A stretch of 47,092 nt of DNA from Providencia burhodogranariea DSM 19968 (GCF_000314855.2 NZ_KB233222.1:655356-702447); one strand, 5' to 3'. Positions 29,510-42,088 are shown, counted from the first letter of the stretch. Notes: generated from the sequence alone by a model not told the origin. Numbers and translations are program-made.

Positions 29510-30357
29510 TGGCTCAGATTACGCCAATCACTGAAACCTCACGTTTGCCAATCAATTGGGCTAAATGGTTCCTTATTGCGACAGGGCTTTTGTTATCAGT
29601 GGCATTGTTAGTTATTCCTATCATTTGGATATTTATGACGGCATTTTCGAAGGGATTAGATGCCGTTCTGATGAATTTAAATAATTCAGATATGCTGCAT
29701 GCCATTGGTCTAACGGTGTTGATTGCGTTGATAACGGTTCCTGTAAATTTAATTTTCGGCACCATGCTAGCATGGTTAGTCACTCGCTTTCAGTTTCCGG
29801 GTAGGCAGTTGTTATTAACGCTGGTGGATATTCCTTTTGCAGTATCGCCAGTGGTTGCAGGTTTACTTTATCTACTTTTTTATGGTTCTAACAGCTGGTT
29901 TGGTGGCTGGTTAGAAGGTTTTGATATCCAACTGATGTTCTCATGGCCGGGAATGGCTTTAGTGACTATTTTTGTGACTTGCCCGTTTGTTGTTAGGGAA
30001 TTAGTGCCACTGATGTTGAGTCAAGGAAGTCAAGAAGATGAGGCTGCTGTGTTACTTGGTGCATCAGGTTGGAAAATGTTTTGGCATGTGACGCTACCAA
30101 ATATTCGCTGGGCACTGCTTTATGGTGTTGTTTTGACCAATGCACGAGCAATTGGGGAGTTTGGTGCCGTTTCTGTTGTTTCAGGTTCGATTCGTGGCGA
30201 AACTTACACCTTGCCACTTCAAGTTGAGCTTTTATATCAAGATTACAATACGGTGGGGGCGTTTACCGCTGCCGCCATTCTTGCTGTGATGGCAATTATC
30301 ACTTTAATTATCAAAAGTGCATTGCAATGGCATCTGAGTCGACAGCAATCCGAATAG
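29509..30357 (+). CDS. cysW: Sulfate/thiosulfate ABC transporter permease CysW
   Basis: A 282-residue second permease of the heterodimer. The EAA loop is EDEAAVLLGASGWKMFWHVTLPNI. Around residues 85-125 it resembles CysT (FQFPGRQLLLTLVDIPFAVSPVVAGL), as expected of paralogous partners. The start overlaps the cysT stop; cysA follows after 12 bases. Confidence 0.97.
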   Translation: MAQITPITETSRLPINWAKWFLIATGLLLSVALLVIPIIWIFMTAFSKGLDAVLMNLNNSDMLHAIGLTVLIALITVPVNLIFGTMLAWLVTRFQFPGRQLLLTLVDIPFAVSPVVAGLLYLLFYGSNSWFGGWLEGFDIQLMFSWPGMALVTIFVTCPFVVRELVPLMLSQGSQEDEAAVLLGASGWKMFWHVTLPNIRWALLYGVVLTNARAIGEFGAVSVVSGSIRGETYTLPLQVELLYQDYNTVGAFTAAAILAVMAIITLIIKSALQWHLSRQQSE

Positions 30358-30369
30358 GAGTTAATGACT

Positions 30370-31458
30370 ATGAGTATTCAAATCGAAAAAATCGGAAAGT
30401 TATTTGGTGGGACGCAGGTGCTAAAGGATATTTCATTAGATATTACATCCGGTGAAATGGTTGCATTGCTTGGGCCATCCGGCTCGGGGAAAACGACGCT
30501 ATTACGGATTATTGCGGGTTTAGAACATCATAGCCATGGATCGTTACGCTTTCATGGGCAGGATGTTAGCCGAACCCACGCTAAAGATCGGCGTGTTGGC
30601 TTCGTTTTCCAACATTACGCATTATTTCGTCATATGACGGTATTTGATAATATCGCTTTTGGATTAACGGTTATCCCAAGAAAAGATCGCCCATCATCAC
30701 AAGCTATTAAGCAAAAAGTAATGCAGTTACTGGAAATGGTGCAATTGTCTCATTTGGCATCTCGCTTTCCATCCCAACTTTCTGGTGGGCAGAAGCAACG
30801 TGTTGCACTGGCACGCGCACTCGCCGTTGAGCCTCAAATTTTATTATTGGATGAGCCATTTGGTGCTTTAGATGCACAAGTTCGTATTGAATTACGCCGT
30901 TGGTTACGTCAACTTCATGAAGAATTGAAATTTACCAGTGTATTCGTGACTCATGATCAAGAAGAAGCGATGGAAGTGGCGGATAGAATTGTTGTCATGA
31001 GCCAAGGTCATGTTGAGCAAGTGGGGACACCGGATGATATTTGGCAGCGTCCCGAAACGCGTTTTGTATTAGAGTTTATGGGGGAGGTTAATCAGCTTCA
31101 CGGCCAAATTAAAGGGGCTCAATTGCATATCGATGGCTATGATTTTCCTTTACATCATACGAGTGCTCATCAAGGTGAAGTGGATGTTTTCCTACGCCCA
31201 TGGGATATCACTTTATCAAAAGAAGCTGACGAGCAGCATCGCCTACCTGTTCGAGTGATTGAGTCAGGGCCAAGAGGTCATTTTTGGCAATTAACGGCTC
31301 AGCCTATCGGTTGGGGAAATGACCTGCTTTCTATAGTTTGGCAATCATCTAAAGCTATTCCTGTTCGTGGTGAAAGTTACTTTCTGGGTAGCCAGCAAGC
31401 TAAAATTTACCAAGGTGAAAATGAATTATTCTTTCCTCAATTAGCCCAAAGTGCTTAA
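30370..31458 (+). CDS. cysA: Sulfate/thiosulfate ABC transporter ATPase CysA
   Basis: A 362-residue ATPase that drives uptake. Walker A is GPSGSGKT at residues 35-42; the signature LSGGQKQR and Walker [10 protein letters not shown] follow, with the H-loop at [11 protein letters not shown]-terminal regulatory (TOBE-like) domain starts near residue 240. An in-frame ATG lies six bases earlier (30364), but 30370 has AGGAG at a good nine-base spacing and gives the E. coli start MSI. It is the last gene of cysPTWA; cysM lies 669 bp away, farther than in E. coli, so it probably has its own promoter. Confidence 0.96.
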   Translation: MSIQIEKIGKLFGGTQVLKDISLDITSGEMVALLGPSGSGKTTLLRIIAGLEHHSHGSLRFHGQDVSRTHAKDRRVGFVFQHYALFRHMTVFDNIAFGLTVIPRKDRPSSQAIKQKVMQLLEMVQLSHLASRFPSQLSGGQKQRVALARALAVEPQILLLDEPFGALDAQVRIELRRWLRQLHEELKFTSVFVTHDQEEAMEVADRIVVMSQGHVEQVGTPDDIWQRPETRFVLEFMGEVNQLHGQIKGAQLHIDGYDFPLHHTSAHQGEVDVFLRPWDITLSKEADEQHRLPVRVIESGPRGHFWQLTAQPIGWGNDLLSIVWQSSKAIPVRGESYFLGSQQAKIYQGENELFFPQLAQSA

Positions 31459-32127
31459 ATTTAGCGCATTTTTGATTGCGCCAGTGGAACATACTCTATT
31501 GGCGTAATTCCTTCAGTGATACTCAAAATACGTCTGGTAACATATCTAGGCTAATTCGCTCTTTTCAATGCTATTGAGTAATCGTTAATAAGTTAACTAA
31601 TAACGTTTCTAACTCCATTTTTCTACAAATTGTATCGTGAAAAGTTAGGCATTGTTGAGCATCTTAATGATGAAAAATTAACAATAATGATAGTAGCATG
31701 TAGTGTGACATGTCACGTTTTGTGGTGATAAGGTATTTTGAATACTTAATATTTTCACTATAAAACGTACTATATTTATTTATTTTCAAGGTATTATATT
31801 TTTAGCCTCGTAGTCCATCAATTTACTTCTCAATTAAATGATTATAGATATATGCAAATTACAATTATGTAACTCAGCATTTTCTTTAGCGTCATGCTAC
31901 AAATATAATTCCTCGAAATACCTTATCAGTATTGATTAATATGTATTAAATCTTTCCTAAAGAGTGAATAGAATTTCGCTATATCGATTATAGTAATAAG
32001 CTAAACCAGAATTATTAATTACTGAAATATAAGTGAATTTTTTTCATGCTGGTAATTTATATGTGTTGGGATACTATCTATATCTATAATAATGTCGATT
32101 ATAGATAAATAGAATAAGGAATAGAGA
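31459..32127. other. 669-bp AT-rich cysA-cysM gap
   Basis: No gene was recognised. Contents: a 9-bp stem hairpin after cysA (ATTGCGCCA at 31475-31483 with TGGCGTAAT at 31500-31508, one G-T pair, no T-run); a perfect dyad GTGACATGTCAC at 31705-31716; and a pair of exact 13-bp inverted repeats, TGATAAGGTATTT at 31726-31738 and its complement at 31916-31928, enclosing 177 bp. The second half may contain the cysM promoter. Confidence 0.5.
32082..32106. promoter_or_regulatory. perfect 9-bp dyad upstream of cysM
   Basis: ATCTATAAT-N7-ATTATAGAT, ending 21 bases before the cysM start. It could be an operator or a leader hairpin. CysB control of cysM is expected from the family, but this sequence cannot be tied to CysB by eye. 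Confidence 0.35.
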
Positions 32128-33012
32128 GTGGCAACTCTGGAACAGTTTATTGGTAATACTCCACTAGTTAAACTTCAGCGTTTAACACAAGGTATTGATG
32201 CTGAGATTTGGGTAAAACTAGAGGGTAATAACCCAGCGGGTTCGATCAAAGATAGAGCTGTTTATTCAATGATCACAGAGGCTGAAAAACGCGAAGAGAT
32301 AAAGCAGGGTGATACGTTAATTGAAGCAACAAGTGGTAATACGGGTATCGCTTTATCAATGATAGCAGCAGTTAAAGGTTATCACTTAAAACTATTAATG
32401 CCTGACAATATGAGTAAAGAACGTCAAGCATCTATGAAAGCCTATGGCGCCGAACTTATTTTAGTTGGGCCTTCAGTCGGCATGGAAGGCGCTCGTGATC
32501 TTGCTAAAGAAATGGAAGCTCGTGGAGAAGGGAAAGTACTCGACCAATTTAATAATCCAGACAATCCGCTCGCGCATTTCAAGACAACAGGGCCTGAAAT
32601 TTGGCAACAAACTCATGGACGTATCACCCACTTTGTTTCTAGTATGGGGACGACCGGAACAATTACAGGTGTGAGCCGTTATTTAAAATCTCAATCGAAA
32701 GATGTACAGATTATTGGCTTGCAGCCCGCAGAAAAAAGCCAAATTCCGGGGATTCGCCGCTGGTCACCAAACTACCTGCCGGGGATCTTCAATAAAGAAT
32801 TAGTTGATAGTGTATTAGATGTTGATCAACAAGAAGCTGAAAACACGATGAGAGCACTTGCTAAGCAAGAGGGAATATTTTGTGGTGTTAGCTCCGGTGG
32901 TGCTGTTGCAGGGGCATTGAGGATTGCTAAAGCTAATCCGGGTGCTATGATTGTTGCCATTATGTGTGATAGAGGCGACCGCTATCTTTCCACTGGTGTA
33001 TTTGATGTCTAA
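32128..33012 (+). CDS. cysM: Cysteine synthase B (O-acetylserine sulfhydrylase B)
   Basis: A 294-residue PLP enzyme that makes cysteine from O-acetylserine and sulfide, and S-sulfocysteine from thiosulfate. The PLP lysine is Lys41 in NPAGSIKDR, the phosphate-binding loop is TSGNTG, and GVSSGGAVAG lies near the C-terminus. The short active-site loop and CDRGDRYLSTGVF ending identify CysM, not CysK. It begins with GTG at 32128 behind AAGGAA. It is the partner of CysPTWA in thiosulfate use. Confidence 0.97.
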   Translation: MATLEQFIGNTPLVKLQRLTQGIDAEIWVKLEGNNPAGSIKDRAVYSMITEAEKREEIKQGDTLIEATSGNTGIALSMIAAVKGYHLKLLMPDNMSKERQASMKAYGAELILVGPSVGMEGARDLAKEMEARGEGKVLDQFNNPDNPLAHFKTTGPEIWQQTHGRITHFVSSMGTTGTITGVSRYLKSQSKDVQIIGLQPAEKSQIPGIRRWSPNYLPGIFNKELVDSVLDVDQQEAENTMRALAKQEGIFCGVSSGGAVAGALRIAKANPGAMIVAIMCDRGDRYLSTGVFDV

Positions 33013-33030
33013 ATGAATAACAATATAAAA

Positions 33031-33067
33031 AACCACCAGATGTTTTTTCAACTCATCTGATGGTTTT
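33031..33067. terminator. bidirectional terminator between cysM and crr
   Basis: AACCACCAGATG at 33031-33042 pairs with CATCTGATGGTT at 33054-33065, with one C-A mismatch. On the minus strand, downstream of crr, the stem is followed by a T-run of six. On the plus strand it runs into TTTTG. Confidence 0.85.
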
Positions 33068-33094
33068 GTTGTTCGTTTTTAAAAAACGATGATA

Positions 33095-33604
33095 CTACTT
33101 TTTGATTCGCATAATGACGGTTTCACCAACTGTCACTGAGCCGCTTAATTTAGTCAGTTCTTTAATTTCATCCATGTTAGAAATAACAACCGGAGTTAAA
33201 ACTGATTTTGCTTTTTCTTCAAGTAGTGCAAGGTCAAACTCAATAATGAGATCACCTTTTTTAACTGACTGGCCTTCTTCCGCGATGCGTTTAAAGCCTT
33301 CGCCTTTTAGCTCTACAGTGTCAATACCAAAGTGAACAAATAGCTCAATACCATCATCAGACTCAATTGAAAATGCATGATTGGTTTCAAAAATTTTGCC
33401 AATAGTTCCATCTACTGGAGCGACAATTTTATTACCCGCAGGTTTGATAGCAATACCGTCACCAACAATTTTCTCGGCGAAAACAACGTCGGGAACATCT
33501 TCAATATTGACGATTTCACCTGATAAAGGTGCGATAATTTCAATACTTCCACTGCTATTTTTGTCATCCGAAACTAGTGATTTTAGTTTGTCAAACAGAC
33601 CCAT
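33095..33604 (-). CDS. crr: PTS glucose-specific enzyme IIA (EIIA-Glc)
   Basis: A 169-residue cytoplasmic phosphocarrier that takes phosphate from HPr and passes it to EIIBC-Glc. It also regulates adenylate cyclase and sugar permeases. The active His is His91 (ELFVHFGID) and the assisting His is His76 (ETNHAFS). It is the last gene of ptsH-ptsI-crr. It is separated from ptsI by 307 bp, much more than in E. coli, with a repeat element in the gap. Confidence 0.98.
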   Translation of the reverse strand: MGLFDKLKSLVSDDKNSSGSIEIIAPLSGEIVNIEDVPDVVFAEKIVGDGIAIKPAGNKIVAPVDGTIGKIFETNHAFSIESDDGIELFVHFGIDTVELKGEGFKRIAEEGQSVKKGDLIIEFDLALLEEKAKSVLTPVVISNMDEIKELTKLSGSVTVGETVIMRIKK

Positions 33605-33694
33605 GGACCTTCTCCTAATCGTTTATATGGGACCGAACTAATGTGCTTTTCCTCGGGGCTATTGATCATTGCTGCTTATTTTCACTGAGCCAAA

Positions 33695-33900
33695 TGGCTA
33701 AAATAATAGCAATTTTATTATGTTAGGTGCAAAGGTGATTAAAAAATCACCGTAAACCTAAACTGAAAATAAAAGCGCCCTTTGGGTTCGATTAAACGTG
33801 ATTTTCGCTGTGTTGAGTGGCTCTTGCCTAGTTCACTAGACGGAGAACCACTCGCCTTACTCAAAAGACTTTTAATTCGAATAAAAACAGACCTTCAAAG
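33695..33900 (-). repeat. dispersed structured element, copy A (ptsI-crr gap)
   Basis: About 206 bp, homologous along its length to 41891-42088 on the other strand. Read on the minus strand it runs from TTTTTATTCGAATT, through an imperfect hairpin with AGTGGTT and AGCCACT arms (33852-33816) and the shared AACTAGGCAAGAGCCACT, then GTTTAGGTTT, to ATTATTTTAGCCA. The hairpin arms differ from copy B at one base yet still pair (G-C versus G-T). It begins 12 bases after the ptsI stop, in sense orientation. It has no coding potential. It could be a MITE, a structured 3' UTR or a small RNA. Confidence 0.7.
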
Positions 33901-33911
33901 TCCAACAACCC

Positions 33912-35639
33912 TTAGCATAACGTTTTTTCTTGAATAAAGGTATCAACAAGTTTCATCAATTCGTCAGCGGTTGGTTGCGCAAGTGCTTGCTCAGCCAATG
34001 CTTGGGTATCTGCAAAGTTCGCATTACGAATTAATTTCTTGATACGAGGGATCGAAATTGCGCTCATGCTAAATTCGTCTAACCCCATGCCAAGTAATAA
34101 TAGGGTTGCACGCTCATCACCTGCTAATTCACCACACATTCCAGTCCATTTACCTTCCGCGTGTGATGCATCAATAACCTGTTTAATTAGGTTGAGGACA
34201 GCAGGTGACATTGGGTTATAGAGGTGCGAAATAAGCTCATTACCACGGTCAACAGCTAGCGTATACTGAGTGAGATCGTTTGTCCCAATGCTGAAAAAGT
34301 CAACTTCTTTTGCTAAATGATGAGCAATGACGGCAGCAGCAGGTGTTTCTACCATGACACCAACTTCAATTGATTCATCAAATGCTTTGCCTTCTTCACG
34401 TAATTGAGCTTTTAATATCTCAAGTTCTGCTTTCAGCTCTCGAACTTCCTCAACGGAAATAATCATCGGGAACATAATACGCAGTTTACCAAAACTTGAG
34501 GCTCTTAAAATAGCTCTTAATTGAGAATGTAAAATTTCTTTGCGGTCAAGGCAAATACGAATTGCACGCCAGCCTAAGAATGGGTTCTCTTCTTTTGGCA
34601 GATTCATGTATGGCAGGTCTTTATCACCACCGATATCCATAGTTCGCACAATGACTGCTTGGCTACCCATCGCTTCAGCAACTGCTTTATAAGCTTGGAA
34701 TTGCTCTTCTTCAGTTGGCAGTGAGTCCCTATCCATAAATAGGAATTCAGTGCGGTATAAGCCAACGCCTTCAGCACCATTACGCTCAGCACCAGCCACA
34801 TCGCGAACAGTACCAATGTTTGCACAGACTTCAACTTGATGACCATCAAGTGTGATTGCTGGTAAATCTTTTAATTTAGCCAGCTCAATTTGCTCTTGGT
34901 GATATTCTTCGTTGAATTTTTTCAGTGTGTCGATTTCAGTATCTGATGGATTTAAGTAAATTTTGTTGTTTACACCATCAAGAATAATGTAATCGCCATT
35001 TTTAATTTGGCTAGTCGCATCGGTCGTACCGACAATAGCAGGAAGCTCAAGTGAGCGAGCCATGATGGACGTATGTGATGTACGACCACCTAAATCAGTA
35101 ATAAAACCTAAAACTTTATCAAGGTTTAGCTGCGCTGTTTCTGATGGAGTCAGGTCAGCTGCAACGAGAATAACTTCTTTGTCGATGGCACTTAAATCAA
35201 CAATTGGCATACCTAGAATGTTTTTTAACAGACGTTTACCAATATCACGTACGTCTGCGGCACGCTCTTTTAAGTATTCATCATCAAGCGCTTCAAGGGC
35301 TTGAGCTTGGTCTTCAATGACAGAGTAAACTGCGGCATCTGCTGTTTTTTTGTCGCCCTTGATCAGTGCATAAATTTCTTGCTCAAGTTCTTCATCTTCC
35401 AACAGCATAATATGGCCTTCAAAAATCTCAGCTTTTTCCGCACCAAGATTTTTTTCGGCTTTCTCTTTTATGAGGGTGAGTTGTTCGGCTGATTTGTTAC
35501 GCCCCTCAATAAAATGTTGAATCTCGGTTTCTATCTGGTCGTCAGCGATTTTTTTTGTGCTAACAATGATAGGATCTTCCTTGAGGAGTAAAGCCTGACC
35601 AAAAGCAAAACCTGGGGATACTAAAATTCCTGAAATCAT
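33912..35639 (-). CDS. ptsI: PTS enzyme I
   Basis: A 575-residue phosphoenolpyruvate-protein phosphotransferase, the entry point of the sugar PTS. It autophosphorylates on His189 ([13 protein letters not shown]) and passes phosphate to HPr. The C-terminal PEP-binding domain has [21 protein letters not shown] and the conserved Cys in GMCGELAGD. Length matches E. coli exactly. Transcribed after ptsH (146-bp gap). Confidence 0.98.
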   Translation of the reverse strand: MISGILVSPGFAFGQALLLKEDPIIVSTKKIADDQIETEIQHFIEGRNKSAEQLTLIKEKAEKNLGAEKAEIFEGHIMLLEDEELEQEIYALIKGDKKTADAAVYSVIEDQAQALEALDDEYLKERAADVRDIGKRLLKNILGMPIVDLSAIDKEVILVAADLTPSETAQLNLDKVLGFITDLGGRTSHTSIMARSLELPAIVGTTDATSQIKNGDYIILDGVNNKIYLNPSDTEIDTLKKFNEEYHQEQIELAKLKDLPAITLDGHQVEVCANIGTVRDVAGAERNGAEGVGLYRTEFLFMDRDSLPTEEEQFQAYKAVAEAMGSQAVIVRTMDIGGDKDLPYMNLPKEENPFLGWRAIRICLDRKEILHSQLRAILRASSFGKLRIMFPMIISVEEVRELKAELEILKAQLREEGKAFDESIEVGVMVETPAAAVIAHHLAKEVDFFSIGTNDLTQYTLAVDRGNELISHLYNPMSPAVLNLIKQVIDASHAEGKWTGMCGELAGDERATLLLLGMGLDEFSMSAISIPRIKKLIRNANFADTQALAEQALAQPTADELMKLVDTFIQEKTLC

Positions 35640-35785
35640 AAAATTACCTTACTACTACGGCGGGTAGGTGTTCTGATGTTGAAGAGAAAACAGTAAATTT
35701 ATCAGTATATAAACTGATATCCCTGAATACCAAGACTCAGGGATGAAGGATCAAAAAGGTAACACTGGCTCTCTTGCTAGCAAGA

Positions 35786-36043
35786 TTATTCCAGTTCACC
35801 CATCAGTTTAACTAAATGTTCAACTGCTTGTTTTTCATCTTCGCCTTCGGCAGAAATCGTCACAACAGTACCTTGAGTCAAGCCAAGAGTTTGCAGCTTG
35901 AATAGGCTTTTCGCGCTAGCGGATTTGCCACCAGAAATCAAAGTAATATCAGAAGTGAATGCCTTGGCTTCTTTCACAAATTGAGCGGCTGGGCGAGTAT
36001 GTAAGCCATTTGGTGCTGTAATAGTGACTTCTTGCTGGAACAT
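35786..36043 (-). CDS. ptsH: PTS phosphocarrier HPr
   Basis: An 85-residue protein that relays phosphate from enzyme I to the sugar-specific EIIA proteins. The active site is His15 in NGLHTRPA; Ser46 is conserved in SAKSLFKLQ. The ribosome-binding site is GAGGAAA. It is the first gene of ptsH-ptsI-crr, downstream of the cysK terminator. Confidence 0.98.
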   Translation of the reverse strand: MFQQEVTITAPNGLHTRPAAQFVKEAKAFTSDITLISGGKSASAKSLFKLQTLGLTQGTVVTISAEGEDEKQAVEHLVKLMGELE

Positions 36044-36343
36044 ATTATTTCCTCAATAACTTTAGTTTTTTATAATCACCCAGCTATTGTAGATTAAATA
36101 TTCTGGGTTTGCGTATAGTTAGATTATGAACTGTTAAAAAGGTTTCCTACTTGTCGAGTATCAACACTTTTTCAGATAATCAGCCTAAATAATTCCGTTA
36201 TATTAATCAAAGAAACTCTCAATTGGAGTAAGACTCTGACCGAAACTCGATTAATTTCGTGGCGCAAAATAATTACTATGTTTAATACTAAACCCGCGGT
36301 TAGAAATCATCTCAATCCGTGCTAAAGTTTGATCTATGCCACA
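36044..36343 (-). other. ptsH leader/promoter gap
   Basis: The 350-bp cysK-ptsH gap, apart from the cysK terminator. It should contain the pts promoters. Candidate -10s on the minus strand (CATAAT, TATACG near 36110-36130) lack good -35 partners, and no clear CRP or Cra site could be assigned by eye. Confidence 0.35.
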
Positions 36344-36370
36344 AAAAAAGCACCAAATAGGTGCTTTTTT
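36344..36370 (-). terminator. intrinsic terminator of cysK
   Basis: On the minus strand AAAAAAGCACC, a 5-base loop, GGTGCTTTTTTTG: an 11-bp stem with T-run, 24 bases after the cysK stop. Confidence 0.93.
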
Positions 36371-36394
36371 AACGAATAGTTAACGATTTTACAA

Positions 36395-37348
36395 TTAATC
36401 AGCAGAAAGATCTGCGAAGAGTACTGTAGATAAATAACGCTCACCTGATGAAGGTAAAATAACAACAATGTTCTTATCTTTAAATTCAGGCTCAGCGGCT
36501 AATTTAACTGCTGCTGCAATTGCAGCACCAGAAGATATTCCAGCGAGGATACCTTCATTTTCCATCAATTCACGAGCTGTGTTGATGGCTTCGTCATCGG
36601 TAATTTTGAACACTCTATCAATCAGTGATACATCTAAGTTTCCTGGAATGAAACCAGCGCCGATCCCTTGAATTTTATGTGGGCCGGGTTTAACTTCTTC
36701 ACCTGCGATAGTTTGGCTAATGACTGGGGATGTTGCTGGTTCAACGGCAACGATAGTGACATCTTTCCCTTTGGTATTTTTTAAATAACGAGCAATACCT
36801 GTGATAGTTCCACCGGTACCAACACCCGCAATTATTGCATCAACATTACCGTCAGTATCTTCCCAAATCTCAGGCCCGGTCGTTTTTTCATGGATTTCAG
36901 GGTTAGCAGGGTTATTGAACTGTTGCAGTAAGATATATTTATTCGGATCACTTTTAACTATCTCTTCTGCTTTTTCAATCGCGCCTTTCATTCCTTTAGC
37001 ACCCTCAGTTAATACAAGGGTAGCGCCTAATGCTTTAAGCAGCTTACGACGTTCTATACTCATGGTTTCAGGCATTGTGAGCGTTAGCTTGTAGCCTCTA
37101 GCTGCTGCAACATAAGCGAGAGCAATACCTGTGTTTCCACTCGTTGGTTCAACGAGTTCTTTCTCTTTGGTGAGAATGCCTTTTTTTTCAGCATCCCAAA
37201 TCATATTCGCACCAATGCGGCATTTAACGCTGAAACTTGGATTTCGTGATTCGATTTTGGCTAAAATATTACCAGTACCAAAGTGTTTTAAGCGTACTAA
37301 TGGGGTATGACCAATGGTTAACGAATTATCATCATAAATTTTACTCAT
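36395..37348 (-). CDS. cysK: Cysteine synthase A (O-acetylserine sulfhydrylase A)
   Basis: A 317-residue PLP enzyme, the main cysteine synthase and the CysE-binding partner of the cysteine synthase complex. The PLP lysine is Lys42 in [12 protein letters not shown]. The phosphate loop is TSGNTG ([10 protein letters not shown]), and [10 protein letters not shown] and [10 protein letters not shown] follow. Length is close to the E. coli protein (323). It sits between cysZ and ptsH, as in E. coli, with terminators on both sides, so it is a single-gene unit. Confidence 0.98.
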   Translation of the reverse strand: MSKIYDDNSLTIGHTPLVRLKHFGTGNILAKIESRNPSFSVKCRIGANMIWDAEKKGILTKEKELVEPTSGNTGIALAYVAAARGYKLTLTMPETMSIERRKLLKALGATLVLTEGAKGMKGAIEKAEEIVKSDPNKYILLQQFNNPANPEIHEKTTGPEIWEDTDGNVDAIIAGVGTGGTITGIARYLKNTKGKDVTIVAVEPATSPVISQTIAGEEVKPGPHKIQGIGAGFIPGNLDVSLIDRVFKITDDEAINTARELMENEGILAGISSGAAIAAAVKLAAEPEFKDKNIVVILPSSGERYLSTVLFADLSAD

Positions 37349-37453
37349 GGGATATCCTTAGAATCAGGCAATTAGCCAATTAAAACTGAGAAATTGGAAG
37401 TAAGATTGATTTCAACATACGTGAACTCGTCATTATTGCAAATATGAATTAAG

Positions 37454-37474
37454 ACTAAGCTTATAACGCTTAGT
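37454..37474. promoter_or_regulatory. 7-bp dyad in the cysK upstream region
   Basis: ACTAAGC-N7-GCTTAGT about 105 bases before the cysK start. On the minus strand it overlaps a TATAAG that could be a -10. It is a possible CysB-related or promoter element; not proven. Confidence 0.3.
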
Positions 37475-37574
37475 TATTTTATACAAAAAAGTTCTAAGTA
37501 AAAGGTTATTTATTAAATAGTGGACACTCAAATATGTCATGTTCATGAGAACAGCAGGGTAGGGATAAAAGCAA

Positions 37575-37601
37575 AAAAGCGCGAGTTATGCTCGCGCTTT
37601 T
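37575..37601 (-). terminator. intrinsic terminator of cysZ
   Basis: On the minus strand AAAAGCGCGAG, a 5-base loop, CTCGCGCTTTTTTG: an 11-bp stem with T-run, 25 bases after the cysZ stop. Confidence 0.93.
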
Positions 37602-37625
37602 ACAAGTAGGTAATATAACATAAAA

Positions 37626-38390
37626 TCAGTAGCGAGCGTGACGAATGCGGTAGCGGTCGACCCACATTAACGTGGCCCCACACACAGCAACAGGCATGAT
37701 CAGTAAATTGATGATAGGGATCATCATGAGTAAACTCACAGTGCTACCAAATTGAATGTTCTTCATACGGTCGTTTGCTAACGTTTGTTTCATTTCTTTA
37801 AAGCCAACACGATGATTATCGAATGGGTAATCACAATATTGAACTGACATCATCCAAGCGCCAAATAGGAACCACAGAACAGGCGCCACGGTTTGCCCAA
37901 CGCCGGGAATAAGGAACAGTATCAATATACCGATTGCTCGTGGGAGATAATAACCAATTCTGACAAATTCCCGCTTTAGCATGCGAGGAACATCTTTAAG
38001 CAGGTCAGCCATACCAGCATCTGGAGCCGGAATACCAGTTAAATCAGCCTCGAGCTTCTCAGATAGCCAGCCATTAAAAGGAGCCGCAATAATATTGGCA
38101 ATGGTACTAAAAAAATAGGTGAAGACCAGCAGGATGGAAATGACGGCAAGTGGCCAGATTAAATAATTAAGCCATTGTAACCAGTTAGGGATATAGCTCA
38201 TAACTTGGTCAATCCAGCCGCCGAGCTTGCCATATAACCACCAAAATGCGCCACCAAGAAAGATAATGTTGGCTAAAAGGGGCAAAATAACAAAACGTTT
38301 TATACCAGGACGCGTAACAAGTCGCCATCCTTGAGCGAAATAATAAAAACCAGAATGGTCTTTTTGTTGCGAATCTGTCGATTGAGTCAT
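37626..38390 (-). CDS. cysZ: Sulfate transporter CysZ
   Basis: A 254-residue inner-membrane protein for sulfate entry. It has hydrophobic segments near residues 33-53, 70-98, 150-180 and 215-240. Family signatures include [25 protein letters not shown] and [16 protein letters not shown]. The N-terminus follows GGAG in the leader, with a closer AGAAG. It is divergent from zipA and upstream of cysK, the E. coli order. Confidence 0.96.
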   Translation of the reverse strand: MTQSTDSQQKDHSGFYYFAQGWRLVTRPGIKRFVILPLLANIIFLGGAFWWLYGKLGGWIDQVMSYIPNWLQWLNYLIWPLAVISILLVFTYFFSTIANIIAAPFNGWLSEKLEADLTGIPAPDAGMADLLKDVPRMLKREFVRIGYYLPRAIGILILFLIPGVGQTVAPVLWFLFGAWMMSVQYCDYPFDNHRVGFKEMKQTLANDRMKNIQFGSTVSLLMMIPIINLLIMPVAVCGATLMWVDRYRIRHARY

Positions 38391-38558
38391 ACTTCTTATT
38401 CACTCCTTTACGATTGACCATGTATCATATAGATAGGATTTTAGGCTGACTAGTCATTATTTGCTTAAAAAAACAGCAAACGATAGCAGAATTGTCTCTT
38501 TCTTATAAGAAAATCGTTCAGAGGGTTGCACTTAGATCGTTTGACAAATAATCTTAGG

Positions 38559-38709
38559 GAGTATTCGTTATATTTCAAGTCACATAATTTGTTTTTTAGC
38601 ATAGTATGGTGCTAGCTATCCGAATTACAGTCTAACTCTATGCTCATAGGGATTTTTCATCGGAATAGTATTGCTCTTTCCTATATGTAACTTGATTTAT
38701 TATGGGTAC
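38559..38709. repeat. dispersed inverted-repeat element in the cysZ-zipA gap
   Basis: The left end GGGAGTATTCGTTATATTTC and the right end AACTTGATTTATTATGGGTAC are imperfect inverse complements of the family described at 8967. It occupies much of the 367-bp divergent gap and ends 48 bases before zipA. An upstream extension of the zipA frame would begin inside it. No other feature is evident in the gap. Confidence 0.6.
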
Positions 38710-38757
38710 TGTTTCTGCCGTGGTGGCATCATCATTCAACAATTAGAGATAGCAGCG

Positions 38758-39786
38758 ATGCAGGATTTGCGTCTGATATTAGTGGTCGTAGGTGCGATAG
38801 CCATAGTCGCTTTATTACTGCATGGTTTATGGACCAGCCGTAAAGAGCGCTCAAGGTTATTCCGTGATCGTCCCGTAAAACGCCGAAAACATGACAGCCA
38901 GGATAAATCATCGAATGAAGAAGATGATGATTCTGCATTATTTACTGAAACCAACGCCGTGGAGCCACCAGTCTCTAAGCCGGTTGCTTCTGAGCCTGCG
39001 CATCAGGTACAAGAACAGCGTCGTGTCGAACCTGATTTGCCATCCATTTCACTGTCTGCTCATGACACTGAGCCTGAATTAAAAGTAGCTCCGGAACGTT
39101 CAGATTCCGTTGAATCTGCGCATGTACCTCGTGTTGAACCACGTGTTGATATGGAGAGTGAACAACCTCCAGTGAAAGTTGCACCTCAGCAACCTCAAGC
39201 GTCACAATCTACAGCTACACCAAAATTGCATTCGAATAGCGCGCAAGAACAACCTGAATTAGATTTAGAAACCAATAAAAATACTGAGGGGCAACAGCAA
39301 ATTCATCATGAACAGGAACCGGAGAACACTGAGAAGAAAGCTGAACAACCGAAAGATCCATCTCCAGCAAACAACAAGGAGACGGTACTGGTTCTTCATG
39401 TAGCAGCACATCATGAGCAAGTTCTTCAAGGTGATGTATTGTTACAAAGCATCCTTCAAGCTGGGTTTCAATTCGGTGAAATGCATATTTTTCATCGCCA
39501 TGTACACCCATCGGGTACAGGGCCAGTATTGTTTAGTCTTGCAAATATGGTTAAACCGGGTTCTTTTAACCCAGAAACTATGTCTGAATTTACTACGCCA
39601 GGTGTCTCCATGTTCATGATGGTGCCTTCTTATGGTGATTCAGCGCAAAACTTTAAATTAATGTTGCAAGCAGCACAACGTATTGCCTCTGATGCAGGAG
39701 GGGTCGTTCTTGATGATGAACGCAAACTACTTACACCTCAGAAGATTGAGGTATACCATGCTAGAATTCGCAATACATTGAATTAA
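38758..39786 (+). CDS. zipA: Cell division protein ZipA
   Basis: A 342-residue bitopic protein that tethers FtsZ to the inner membrane. An N-terminal membrane helix (about residues 5-26, [20 protein letters not shown]) is followed by a basic stretch ([10 protein letters not shown]). A long Pro/Gln/Glu-rich linker runs to about residue 200. The conserved C-terminal FtsZ-binding domain has [30 protein letters not shown] and MMVPSYGD. The frame extends to 38671, but ATG 38758 (MQDLRLIL) matches the family start and avoids the repeat. Confidence 0.97.
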   Translation: MQDLRLILVVVGAIAIVALLLHGLWTSRKERSRLFRDRPVKRRKHDSQDKSSNEEDDDSALFTETNAVEPPVSKPVASEPAHQVQEQRRVEPDLPSISLSAHDTEPELKVAPERSDSVESAHVPRVEPRVDMESEQPPVKVAPQQPQASQSTATPKLHSNSAQEQPELDLETNKNTEGQQQIHHEQEPENTEKKAEQPKDPSPANNKETVLVLHVAAHHEQVLQGDVLLQSILQAGFQFGEMHIFHRHVHPSGTGPVLFSLANMVKPGSFNPETMSEFTTPGVSMFMMVPSYGDSAQNFKLMLQAAQRIASDAGGVVLDDERKLLTPQKIEVYHARIRNTLN

Positions 39787-39802
39787 ATATCAGAATTAAC
39801 TA

Positions 39803-41859
<2,057 letters not shown>

Positions 41860-41890
41860 TCCTTCACTATAGTTGATAGGGGTTATGTGT

Positions 41891-42088
41891 CTTTTAAGCT
41901 CAATTTTTATTCGAATTTAAAAAACTTATTTGAGACAAAATAGGCAAGGTGAGTGGCTTGCTGCCTCGAACACTAGGCAAGAGCCACTTAATACAGTAAA
42001 AAATCAATTTAATTTACTGTTTAGGTTTGTGATGGTGTTCTTTAAGCATTTAACACCTAAAATGATCAAATTGAAGTTATTTTAGCCA
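41891..42088 (+). repeat. dispersed structured element, copy B (downstream of ligA)
   Basis: About 198 bp, homologous to copy A at 33900-33695 and in the sense orientation after ligA (32 bases past the stop). It has the shared blocks TTTTTATTCGAATTTAAAA, a hairpin AGTGGCT (41952-41958) with AGCCACT (41982-41988), CACTAGGCAAGAGCCACT, GTTTAGGTTTGTGATGGTG, and TTATTTTAGCCA. No open frame was found. The remaining 41860-42260 shows nothing else recognised. Confidence 0.7.

Noticed and set aside
31705-31716. GTGACATGTCAC as a CRP site
   Set aside because: The half-sites are separated by too few bases for CRP (4 in place of 6) and it lies about 400 bp before cysM.
38671-38757. Upstream extension of zipA
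   Set aside because: It begins inside a repeat element; the family N-terminus starts at ATG 38758.
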